NCBI GenBank assembly: GCA_951799405.1
Contig: OX637337.1
Coordinates: 3,658,001-3,722,000, forward strand
DNA from: Agapetus fuscipes
Lineage: Eukaryota > Arthropoda > Insecta > Trichoptera > Glossosomatidae
Reading direction: 5' to 3'
Length of the DNA stretch: 64,000 bases
This document shows positions 55,385 through 64,000 of the stretch, in pieces (the first letter of the stretch is position 1; every line of letters starts with the position of its first letter). The notes under the pieces were generated by a model that was not told the DNA's origin, made no database searches, and was given only the letters and a program-made list of their open reading frames with translations. The position numbers and the translations under genes are program-made.

Positions 55385-55545
55385 ACTTACATGGTGGTTG
55401 GCGAAAGACCAACTTACCAGTGAAAATATTTATTTTAGGTTTAAAAACGTATTTAGGTTCCACTTGCTAGATGCGACTCCTTTGAAGACAACGCGGCAAG
55501 ATGTTGCGCTATATGTGTAGTTTAGTTGTGCTGCGATTCAGCAAA
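55385..55545 (+). mobile_element. Family C SINE, 3' fragment
   Basis: GGTGGTTGGCGAAAGACC to ATGTGTAGTTTAGTTGTG. Head missing. Confidence 0.6.
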
Positions 55546-55601
55546 AAAATACATAGATATTGTATAAGGCACACACGCTCGTTTCAATCTCTTCTTGAAA
55601 A

Positions 55602-55640
55602 TTTTCTAAAGATGGCCAAGATGCCGAAACCGGTCAAAAC
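55602..55640 (+). ncRNA. Hammerhead-like core, one substitution
   Basis: TTTT (stem I), CTAAAGA (CUGANGA with G to A), T, stem GGC/GCC, GAAA, palindrome ACCGGT, C, AAAA (stem I). Architecture identical to 52298-52345. Confidence 0.4.
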
Positions 55641-55694
55641 TCATTATTTGTTAAATCAACAAATAAAATATCAATAGAATACAACAATGTTTTA

Positions 55695-56008
55695 TTTTTT
55701 TTACTAAGCTACACATATACTGCAACTTCTTACCGCGTTCTCACCGATGGGGTCACATGTGGCGAGTGAACCTATTTATTTTTACAGTTACGACAACCAC
55801 TTCAGTTGAAGTGGGAGTTTTCCAGCATCCGAAAAGGATGGCACTCATTTCTTGTGGAAACTGAGTAAACCTTACCGATATTTTATTTTGGGTTTGAAAT
55901 AAACACGGTAACAGAAAATAATTTCTGACACCCTCCTCCGTGGGATTCGAACCCGAGGTCTTAGCATGGAGACAAAGCACTCTACCAACTAAGCTATCGA
56001 GTAGACCA
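55695..56008 (-). mobile_element. tRNA-derived SINE, family C
   Basis: Full-length minus copy: 3' end at CTACACATATACTGCAAC, B-box region gggattcgaacccgagg near 55952, head at TAGCTTAGTTGG. Confidence 0.85.
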
Positions 56009-56026
56009 ATGGTTTTCCAAAATAAG

Positions 56027-56205
56027 GTAATTTTAAGGTAGATAAAACTGGATAAGTGCTGATTCACTGATGAAACATTTTATTGAGTGTAATTTCTCAC
56101 AAGTGAACTAGTAATTTAAGTAAGTGCTTTTGAAAAATATCTAAACTAAAGCATTTTCACACTCTTTCAGTATTTTCTCTCGAAGAAAATAGGTAGGTAA
56201 TACAA
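56027..56205. mobile_element. Family E MITE, partial
   Basis: TTTTAAGGTAGATAAAACTGG, GTGCTGATTCACTGATG and CATTTTCACACTCTTTCAG in family order. Right end lost. Confidence 0.6.
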
Positions 56206-56278
56206 AAAATATTATTATTTATTATAATAGGTAGATATAGGTACTAAAAACGAGAATAGACACAAGTAAGTAGATCTA

Positions 56279-57860
56279 CCCAACAAGCAAACTAGTCATA
56301 TAAAAAAACCGTTATACGACTTTAAGTCATATAAGAGTTGTATAGCAGTTATTAAATGATCTGTTCGTCGTATAGACGTTGTACATCCGACTGTTAAGTC
56401 GTCTGACTAAATAGTCGTATAACATCGTCTAATAAACGTTTTAACAACATAATTATAAAACTATCCCATAATGGTTTTATTAAAACGTTTACTCAACACA
56501 AACCTAAGTCGTATAAACATTTCAGTCGTATAAAGGTTTTTTAAAGACAATTTTGTCGTATAAGAGCATTTGGATAACATCTATACAACTTTTTTTAGAA
56601 ATTCTAAAACAAAAAACAATGGCGCTCGATCACGCAGTCTTTCAAAAACGTTTATTCGACCAAAGGTTATATAACAGTCGTATAACGGTGTATCGATGAC
56701 TTGCACTAAAATGGCTGACCATAAAGATATAAAATGTTTTAAAAATGTTTTTAAAAATTGGCAAAAATTAGATTATCCTTAGAGGGCGACAGTAAATAAC
56801 TTAGTATCATGATATATAATACCAATGAAATGACATTCCCATAGAAATCCAGACGTAATCCAATCTTTACCATATACTCAACACATATTCAATATTAATA
56901 CTAATAATAAACCATTTTAACTTACCTTATTGTCTACTTTGTCCAATTTTTGACACAAAAACCACCTCTCTTCAGAAAAGTCCTCAGTCCAGTGAACATT
57001 AAAACATATTGGTCATTTTAAAACCTTTATATGACTCTTTGGTCATGTAAATGTTTTCTCTGTACTCTTAGGGCCGTTCTTATAAACGTTGGACTAAATA
57101 TCCGTAAGTAAATACTCATTTAACTAACGGATGGACGTTAACGGACTGATCTTACCGATGGTCGTCTTATAAAGCTTTTTTAACCGTCCGTTAGTTCTCA
57201 ATAATGCACTCGTATTTTTGATGATTTTTTGCGTGCATTCATGAACATATGTCATCCGTTTGCTGTCAGAGAAGAAACATAACCTAAAGTTGCGTATGAC
57301 AAACACGAAAACGACTGATACAGCCCTATTTTAATGAATTCTCTATCTCTGTCGGAAGAAATTATCTTCAACAGGATAGAGCGGAGAAGTCCAAAGACGC
57401 GCAAAACTCACCGCAAAAAAATAATGCTTTGACAGCTGACCTAACCTCAAACCTTAACAAACCGACCGGTATCTACCTGGAAACCGGGGGTCGGCTGTCG
57501 GTTAGATCCGCCGGTAAAATTAAACCGAAAATTTACGAACGAATTGTTATAATACAGAAAAACGAAATTTGTACCAAGTTTCGGTTTATTAGATTTGACA
57601 TTTAACAAACGGATGTTTATAAGAACGGCCCTTATACAACGTTTTGGGATTTCTGTAACCTTTATACTATCTTTACTCAACTATTTGTTGTTATCATAAA
57701 ACCTTTATTTAACCATTATACGACCAATAGGTCGTATAATTTGCGCCACTTTCGCATTTTATAAACGTTTTCGTAACGTTTATATGACCAATCTTATCGG
57801 ACCAGAAGTTGCAGTAAAACGTTTTCTCAATTTTTATACGACCTTTTTTTGCTAGTTGGG
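56279..57860. mobile_element. Terminal-inverted-repeat element rich in GTCGTATAA words
   Basis: Ends CCCAACAAGCAAA and, inverted, CCCAACTAGCAAA. Both flanks are filled with GTCGTATAA, CGTTTATACGAC-like and ACCTTTATA words, i.e. dense subterminal repeats. No transposase frame. It contains a nested 561-bp MITE. The CCCAA-type ends resemble the tiny element at 37962. Confidence 0.78.
57071..57631. mobile_element. Harbinger-like MITE nested in the 56.3-kb element
   Basis: Inverted ends GGGCCGTTCTTATAAACGTT and, inverted, GGGCCGTTCTTATAAACATC. Flanked by TTA on both sides (57068-57070, 57632-57634). A TTA duplication with GGGCC ends is typical of PIF/Harbinger MITEs. Confidence 0.85.
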
Positions 57861-58222
57861 ATATTTTCTCTTTGTTATTTTTTACAATTTTGAAGCTATG
57901 GTCGTAACTGTAGGTGCCTCATTCATACGTATATTTATTTCTATAGAAAATCTCGTAGCACTCTATCTTGTACGCGTCTTGTGTGGGTAGGTGTGTACAC
58001 GTCTACGCCGGGTCTCGTATCGATCTGGACAGCTACGGCGTAGACCGTAGAAAGCTTCTACACGAATCCGTATGTAGGCAGTAGATATACACTCAGTTCT
58101 CTTTGATGTAGACACTTATACTGTGTGTACACGTGTTTAGGTACAACGTCACTTAGTGCTTGTTTGTCTTATCTCCAAGAGAGGTAATTTCACATTAGAA
58201 ATGTTTGTAGATATGAGTAAGT

Positions 58223-58471
58223 TTCCTTGACTTATAGGTTGGTATGAGGCTGACCACCCATACTGTAAAAAATGGTTCACTTTGCCAATGTCACCCCTGT
58301 TTCAGGGAAGGTCGGCAAAAGTTGTGGGGCTTATGTTCATTTGAGGCTTGGATTTTATTTGTAAGTACACATTCAGCATTTGTAAGCGCGAACTACACTT
58401 GTTGGTTTGTGGGCATACATCTGAGAGCTTTAAATGAATATATCCTTGCAACTTAGATTATAGATTATATA
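58223..58471 (+). mobile_element. Family A dispersed element
   Basis: Full-length, TTCCTTGACTTATAGG to GCAACTTAGATTATAG. Close to the copy at 29043. Confidence 0.85.
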
Positions 58472-58479
58472 GTACCTAC

Positions 58480-58713
58480 CAGTGGCGAAGGGTGCCATAC
58501 AAGCTGATTTTCATAGGTTCCCCGTTTAAAATCAGGCAGTGATAATAATAAAGTAGACTGCATGGTTTCAATGGGGAAAAATACGTATTGTTTCTTTGGT
58601 TTTAAATGCATTTTTTTACTTTGTGCCTATATACCTATTTTTTAACTACTTTGTTACATCATTTTAAAAGGGAAGCCGATGGGAACCGGCTTGTATGGCA
58701 CGCTTCGCCACTG
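58480..58713. mobile_element. hAT-type MITE with perfect 8-bp duplication
   Basis: Ends CAGTGGCGAAGGGTGCCATA and TATGGCACGCTTCGCCACTG. The duplication GTACCTAC lies at 58472-58479 and 58714-58721. A decayed relative lies at 19122-19170. Confidence 0.92.
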
Positions 58714-58956
58714 GTACCTACTGTACCAATGGATCTTATAAATGCTTTGGAAGTATTGAAAACATCTCTCACATTATCGTGTTTTACTCTTTTTTCTTAG
58801 CTCAGATTGTGTACCTACTTACAATGTGATTCTTAATATAATTTTATTTAACGGTTATCTTTGAATCAGTTGCTAAATAAGCCAAACAAGCACTGGAGGG
58901 ACGACTAAGGCAGGGGCGTGCATCCCATACAGGCACATTCGCTTAATAGGTAGGTA

Positions 58957-59212
58957 ATAATCTAATCTAATCTAATCTAAGTTGCAAAGATATGTTACAT
59001 TGGAGATTTACATTACATGCATTCTCACAACCAGACACGTACAAGTTCGCGCTTGCACATGCCTCATGTGAACCTACAACATAAAAACCAAATCTAAAAT
59101 GGACATACACCCTACAACTCTTGCCGTCCTTCCCTGTAACAGGGGTGACGGCAAAGTGAACCAGTTTTACAGCATAGGTGGTCAGCCGCATACCAACCTA
59201 TAAGTCAAGGAA
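58957..59212 (-). mobile_element. Family A dispersed element (GTGTATGTCC subfamily)
   Basis: Full-length minus copy, joined at its head to an RTE 3' end exactly as at 21336. Confidence 0.82.
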
Positions 59213-59520
59213 CATACACAACAAATTACATTTTATGAATCAGTAAATAATAATATTATCAAAACTAAACAGAAAACAAATTACAATTTAACAAACCCTA
59301 GCCGCCAACATTACAGATCAACCGCTATTTCTGTCTGTCCTTGCATACTTCTTTCATTTCCTCCAGATTCATAACCTTCTTCATACAGGCTCTTTTTTTA
59401 TTATGACTGGATATTCCCTTCATTCGCAATTTCGGACATTTGGTCCATCCATACCCCTCTCGGTCTTCCTCTACCACGACATCTATCTATTTTTGCAACG
59501 TAGGTACCTATACTTTCTTC
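59213..59520 (-). pseudogene. RTE-like LINE 3' end
   Basis: The minus strand reads through RGRGRPRGVWMDQ-like, SHNKKRACMKKVM and KEVCKDRQK-like segments to a stop and 3' UTR (ATTTGTTGTGTATG) before family A. Near-identical to 21050-21335. Confidence 0.78.
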
Positions 59521-59669
59521 GTTCGGTAAATATATGGTAAAAAACCTTTTAAGCTCGATATTAAGGTTTAAAATTCAAAACATTAGTTTGATTGAAGCCA
59601 TCGTTAGCACTTTAGTTAATTTAAAATGAGTTATTTTAAGGAAATGGGAAAAACACTAATTCTGAAATG

Positions 59670-59722
59670 TATTTGCCTATGCACTATGCCCTATGCACTA
59701 TGCCCTATGCACTATGCCTATG
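59670..59722 (+). repeat. Short tandem repeat inside the hAT-type MITE
   Basis: Units of CCTATGCACTATG, about four copies, leading into the right end of the element. Confidence 0.8.
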
Positions 59723-59978
59723 CACGCGCCTGGACTAAGGTATACCTACTTACCTACTTGCGATGTTGAGTGTACCTACGTAAAAAATGTGTTAGTCGTA
59801 CAGCTACTTTGATATTTAAGAATATAATCAAATTCCCAGATGCTGACACACTTAAAGATGTGGTGTTTTTAACACATCTAAAATATTTTGACAATTATAT
59901 TATATTTTTAAAACTGAACAATTTTAAAACTTAATTTAAATCAGATATTTAACGAACCGTTTAGAGAGAACTTACATC

Positions 59979-60024
59979 ATTCTCGACGTTTCGTCAGCGA
60001 AGTAGCCGACGTCTCCAGGAGAAC
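59979..60024 (-). ncRNA. Hammerhead-like motif with complete stems, one core change
   Basis: Minus strand: GTTCTC (stem I), CTGGAGA (CUGANGA with A6 to G), C, GTCGGC/GCTGAC (stem II), GAAA, ACGT, C, GAGAAT (stem I, 5 pairs plus one G-T). Same extra base after the CUGANGA box as the other copies. The A6 change would be expected to reduce activity. Confidence 0.5.
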
Positions 60025-60181
60025 ATCCTCTCTGTATGGCGACTGAGGATGAACGGATAACTTAAACCTATGTAACATCTAAAATATTATAATATTTTGT
60101 ACCTAATAGGTATAATACAAATAAAATTGAGGTCGGAACAATCTAAATATCCCTCGGCTATGTGATGTCACCCATAGTATC

Positions 60182-60512
60182 TAAAACGCAACTAAGCTAC
60201 ACATATAGTGTGACTCCTTGCAGCGTTCTCCCCGAAAGGGTCGCATGCGGCGAGTGAACATATTTATTTTTACAGGACGTCAACTAGGTAGGTACCTATA
60301 CTACTTCAGTTTAAGTGGGGATTTTCGAGCATCCGAGAGGGCTGGAAGGTAGATACTCATTTCTTGTGAAGGCTGCGTAAACCTTGTTGGGTATTTTTTG
60401 TGGGTTTGAAATAAACACCGTAAAGGGAAATCATTTCTGACACTCTAGGTGGGATTCGAACCCGGGCTCTCGGCGTGGAATGCAGGCACTCCACCAACTG
60501 AGCCATCGACCG
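60182..60512 (-). mobile_element. tRNA-derived SINE, family C
   Basis: Full-length minus copy: 3' end GCAACTAAGCTACACATATAG, B-box region gggattcgaacccgggc near 60450, head TGGCTCAGTTGGTGG. Confidence 0.87.
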
Positions 60513-60589
60513 AAAGTCAGCTATTTGAAATGGAAATAAACAGTTTTTTACACTACAATTTTTTTTATCCAGTCTCTTTTCATCGTTCT

Positions 60590-60780
60590 GTCTTCCTATT
60601 GGTCCATTCCCTTGCATTCTTGTGTCACAGTGTCGCAATGTCACTCGCGCATGCCCCGCCCACTTTCTGGTGACACACGAAATCCCGGCCGCTGATTGGC
60701 CGCCGAGGTCGCGTGCCACGCCCCTCGCGACACTCTCAGCCAATGGGAGACAGGGTCATCTGTCCCAAGGCCGAATGACA
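60590..60780. promoter_or_regulatory. GC-rich patch with CCAAT and GC boxes
   Basis: Contains CCTATTGGTCC, GATTGGCCG and AGCCAATGGG (CCAAT boxes in both orientations), CCCCGCCCAC and CCACGCCCCTCG (GC/KLF-type boxes) and several CpG words within 190 bases, unlike the AT-rich surroundings. It could be a promoter core or part of a transposon. No downstream gene is visible. Confidence 0.4.
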
Positions 60781-60859
60781 TTCCTTTTTTGTCATGCTTG
60801 CCTGAATTCTTATATGGATATCATATAATAGAATTTAAAAGAACCATATATCTAAACAG

Positions 60860-61064
60860 TAAGTTTGCCAATGTCACCCCTGTCTCAGGGAAGGACGGCA
60901 AGAGTTGCAGGGCTTATGTTCATTTGATATGGGTTCTTATAATGTAGGTCCACATGCGGCATGTGTTAGCGCGAAATTATACATGTCTGCTTGTGGGAAT
61001 GCATTTAATATAAATCTTAAATGGTATATATCCTTGCAGCTTAGATTATATTAGATTAGATTAG
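60860..61064 (+). mobile_element. Family A element, head-truncated
   Basis: Begins at GTTTGCCAATGTCACCCC and ends GCAGCTTAGATTATATTAG. Confidence 0.75.
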
Positions 61065-61124
61065 AAGTACCAACCAATGATACCAACTTGTTTTTAAAAA
61101 AAGGCTCAGGATCCATATTCAGAA

Positions 61125-61388
61125 GATTTATTTTATACCTAAGTCCCACCTCAAGAACTCTCTACGAGCTTGGGTGTCGCTGTAGGAAGCGTCAATTCTC
61201 AAGCAAGACCCAGTTGCTGTAAGTCTAGATGGAAATCTGGTGACTGGTTTTTGGGAAGGTACCTATGTGAATTTTTCAACCCAGCGAATGAAAACTTAAT
61301 TTTTTTTTGTGCTCCCCCGGGAATCAAACCCTCTACCTTCCAAACACGATCCAATCTGAAGTGTTAACCACTAGATTACAGATCGGCC
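61125..61388 (-). mobile_element. tRNA-derived SINE, family B, diverged
   Basis: CCACCTCAAGAACTCTC to GTGTTAACCACTAGATTAC; the B-box region is degraded. Confidence 0.7.
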
Positions 61389-61591
61389 AACAGTTTAGTT
61401 AACCTCGTAAACGAAAAGTAAAAAAAAAACGATTGTTAAGAGCTATTTTAATTAAATTTCACGATAATTTATTTGAAGAGTGTGGATTTATTATGAATCG
61501 CACCTCAAGAGCTCTCTGCACACTTACGCGTTGGTATTGTGACTGGTCTTGTTGTGAAGGCAGATAAATTGTCAATCCAGCGAAGAGCAAA

Positions 61592-61804
61592 CTCTTTTTT
61601 TTTTTTTTTTTTTAAATAGATTTGTGAAAAGGAATGCAATCCACCAACCAATTTTGCCTGGCCAGTTGTCTTCATGCGAAAGCAGAAGCTTGTGTGCATG
61701 CAACGGCATCTGTTGAACCAGGGTCGAAGTTATCGTCGCGGGATTCGAACCAGCGTTATCCGATTCCAAATAACCTGTCTTGATTCCCGCGGCCATAACA
61801 CCGA
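61592..61804 (-). mobile_element. tRNA-type SINE, family D
   Basis: Poly(T) (poly(A) tail) at 61596-61613, CTGTTGAACCAGGGTCGAA, gggattcgaaccagcg B-box region, GCGGCCATAACACCGACC end. Confidence 0.8.
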
Positions 61805-62297
61805 CCGTATTTGACAATTAAATTATATTTAGGTACTTTTGCTTCACTTACAATCGTACCCACGCCCTCCCGATTACGAGTCCACAGCGTTAACCACTAG
61901 ACTGCATACCTACCGGTATAATTGATATCCTACCGCTAGAAGTGACAGCTATTTCACAACAAGTTACTTAAGGATGATCCAGCTACCTTCCATGGTGTTT
62001 GTGAGGAGGCTTTACGACCACGGGTGTCACAGGACAATGCTGGCGGCCCGACAAAGAGGTCCAGGTGACAAAGGGAGACCCTGGATAGGGAATCTCACAC
62101 CCAGGGTCTAATGAAGTCGCACTGAGGGTGTTAGTTTGTCAATAAAACCATGTTTTTCGTGCAAGTTCAAAAATCGTCACCTAGCCCTATAAACAACTCA
62201 TCTTCCTTCCTCTGTAAGTGCTTTTTCTATTAATGTGTATAATAAATGGAGCTGAAACTAAGAGACAAAGCTCTCAGCCAGATTTCGTTCTCTTAAT
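61805..62297. other. No gene; SINE head debris at 61850-61925
   Basis: A short family B head fragment (GATTACGAGTCCACAGCG) is visible. The rest has no supported feature. Confidence 0.4.
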
Positions 62298-62520
62298 GCT
62301 TGTTTGTCTTATGTCTATCAGAGTTTATTTCACATGAGCAATGTTTATATGTGTACTGTACCGATGTGTCTTAGGTATGAAAACTGGAAATCGATTTTAA
62401 AATATTCAAAACAATATTCTCACATTATTTTGTTTAATGTTTATCTTATCTCAGATTGTGTAGAATGTGATTCTTAAGCCAGTTTCATTAAAGGGTCGTC
62501 TTTGAATCAAATGATAGATA
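62298..62520 (+). mobile_element. Family F MITE, right end decayed
   Basis: AATGCTTGTTTGTCTTATG left end, CACATGAGCAATGTTTATAT core, AGGGTCGTCTTTGAATCAAA near the right end. Confidence 0.65.
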
Positions 62521-62918
62521 TACCTTTATTTTCCGTGATCTGTGGATATACCAAACAAGAAATATTAGTCGAAAAGTATCTACAGAATAAAGTGGCAGTG
62601 ATCGTAAAAGGTTTTTTTTTGGTTTTCTACAAAGTCGTGCCGATGTCAAAACAAAATTGTCCAGCGGTCGTAAACCTTTTGCATTTCCCACAATGGACGA
62701 CGCATAGATATGGGATTTAAAAAAATAAGTATTTATTTGTTGTTTTATTGCAACATAAAATGTATAACGAGAAGAAATATTCAGTTTATTGGGGGTAGTT
62801 TATTGGAGGGCGGTGTGTGACGACATAATTCCCTTGAAAGATGGCCGTTTTGAAAATGTATCAATTAACAAAATTAAAACAGTGATTCTTAAAGTGTGCT
62901 TAAAAAAACAAATCCACG
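62521..62918. other. No gene recognised
   Basis: AT-rich. Overlapping short open frames on both strands at 62488-62720 have no recognised domain. Confidence 0.4.
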
Positions 62919-63175
62919 TTCCTTGACTTATATGTTGGTAGGTATGCGGCTGACGACGCATGCTGTAAAAATGGGTCACTTTGCAATGTTAACCCTGTTT
63001 CAAGGAAGGACGGCAAGAGTTGCAGGGTGTATGTCCATTTGAGATTTGGTTTTTATGTTGTATTAGGTTCAAATGCGGCATGTGCAAGCGCGAACTTGTA
63101 CGTGTCTGCTTGTGAGAATGCATATAATGTGAATCTCCAATGTAACATATCTTTGCAACTTAGATTGGATTAGGT
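62919..63175 (+). mobile_element. Family A dispersed element (GTGTATGTCC subfamily)
   Basis: Full-length, TTCCTTGACTTATATG to GCAACTTAGATTGG. No RTE sequence precedes it, unlike its closest relatives at 21336 and 58957. Confidence 0.82.
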
Positions 63176-63198
63176 ATAATTTGTTTCAAAATTCGCTC

Positions 63199-63450
63199 TA
63201 AATCTTAATCTAAGTTGCAAAGCTATGTCTCATTTGAGGTTCATATTAAATGCAATCACACAAGCAGACACGCATAATTTCGCGCTCACACATGCCGCAT
63301 GTGGACCTACAATATAAAAACCCAATCTCAAATGAACATAAGCCCTGCAACTCTTGCCGACCTTCCCTGAAACAGGAGTGACATTGGCAAAGTGAACCAT
63401 TTTTTAACAGTATGGGTGGTCAGCCTCATACCAACCTATAAGTCAAGGAA
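63199..63450 (-). mobile_element. Family A dispersed element
   Basis: Full-length minus copy, tail to tail with the previous one. Confidence 0.83.
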
Positions 63451-63482
63451 TCCTATCTATCGTCTATCCGTAACCTTAAATC

Positions 63483-63811
63483 AAAGTTGCAAAGATATTT
63501 TACATTTCGTCACCCCAATGCTTTTTTGGCTTATCTATCATTTGATTAAAAAATGTGCTTTCAATGAAATTGACGTTTAAAGCTTGAGAAGGAACCTACA
63601 TTTAACGCATGCCCAAAGGTAGACACTTGTAAGTTCGCGCTTACACGTGGTTCATATTTAAGTACTTACAAATGAAAATCTGAATCTCAAATGAACATAA
63701 GCTATGCAACGTTTGCCAACCTTCACTGAAGCATGGGTAACATTGGCAAACGTCAACATTTTTTACAGTATGGAAGGTTTGTCTCATACCAAGCTATAAA
63801 AGCCAAGGAAT
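63483..63811 (-). mobile_element. Family A element, diverged
   Basis: AAAGTTGCAAAGATATTTTAC at the tail and ATACCAAGCTATAAAAGCC at the head. About 60 unrelated bases lie near the tail. Confidence 0.65.
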
Positions 63812-63856
63812 CAAAGCAGCTTGCTACATTTTTCACTTATTATACGAAAATTACTA

Positions 63857-64000
63857 TCAATTGAGTTCATTCCATATTTTACGATATTTTTTTGTCACGT
63901 CTTTGAGGATCTGCGAATTGGTCACCAAGCCAATCTTCCGAGAATGGTTATTTTTACAAGAAGTATTTATTGCGGCGACCTCGTCATAAAGTCTCTTTAA
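63857..64000 (-). CDS. Unidentified open frame running off the right edge
   Basis: The minus strand reads 47 codons without a stop from the edge (LKRLYDEVAAIN ... TKKYRKIWNELN) to TGA at 63859-63857. Composition (Lys/Asn-rich, few low-complexity runs) is compatible with the C-terminus of a real protein or a transposon protein. No domain recognised. Confidence 0.3.
   Translation of the reverse strand, partial: LKRLYDEVAAINTSCKNNHSRKIGLVTNSQILKDVTKKYRKIWNELN

Larger units (their letters stand above)
58150..58902 (+). mobile_element. Family F MITE carrying two later insertions
   Basis: Left end CTTAGTGCTTGTTTGTCTTA, right end AGCCAAACAAGCACTGG. Interrupted by a family A copy (58223-58471) and a hAT-type MITE (58480-58713). 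Confidence 0.78.
58911..59732. mobile_element. hAT-type MITE, family G, carrying an RTE/family A composite
   Basis: Starts CAGGGGCGTGCATCCCATAC and ends CCTATGCACGCGCCTG. The perfect 8-bp duplication GACTAAGG lies at 58903-58910 and 59733-59740. About 565 bases (58957-59520) are a later insertion. Confidence 0.9.

Overview
The window reads as nuclear DNA of an insect, most likely a moth or butterfly. It is AT-rich and crowded with short interspersed elements, and it holds one intron-bearing hexamerin (larval storage protein) gene. Only that gene is a convincing host protein-coding gene. No operon, CRISPR array, rRNA unit or bona fide tRNA gene was seen. Family letters A-H below are my own labels.

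Layout. 1-4060: minus-strand CR1-like LINE with an ORF1 (PHD finger, coiled coil, FP-like domain) and an ORF2 (endonuclease plus reverse transcriptase) that stays open to the left edge. 5-12 kb: nested family A and tRNA-type SINE copies. 12.54-15.07 kb: a decayed 2.5-kb DNA transposon with a clean 8-bp target duplication, inside an older LINE fragment. 15-23 kb: SINEs, an RTE-type 3' end joined to family A, and degenerate minisatellite. 22.99-26.12 kb: a second 5'-truncated LINE with poly(A) tail and target duplication. 26-34 kb: a foldback element, a solo LTR, SINEs and TA-flanked MITEs. 34.26-39.03 kb: the five-exon hexamerin gene on the minus strand, whose introns hold a 5S rRNA-like sequence, a SINE and a tiny palindromic MITE. 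39-64 kb: dense repeats, two related 15-bp minisatellites, an inverted repeat carrying hammerhead-ribozyme-like cores, a 1.6-kb terminal-inverted-repeat element with a nested Harbinger-like MITE, and a layered hAT-MITE nest.

Dispersed families. A: about 250 bp, starts TTCCTTGACTTATAGG and ends AACTTAG followed by a short (ATTTAG/ATTAG/ATTATAG) array; at least 28 copies. B: tRNA-derived SINE (A box GTAGTCCAGTGG, B box GGTTCGAATCC), about 310 bp, usually ending (ATT)n. C: a second tRNA-derived SINE (GATAGCTCAGTTGG ... GGTTCGAATCCCACC), about 330 bp. D: a third tRNA-type SINE with poly(A). E and H: TA-flanked MITEs whose inverted repeats start TCG. F: MITE with GTGCTTGTTTG ends. G and similar: hAT-type MITEs with 8-bp duplications. 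Many copies are nested, which gives an order of insertion. All coordinates and splice sites were read by eye; family assignments rest on motifs, not on searches.
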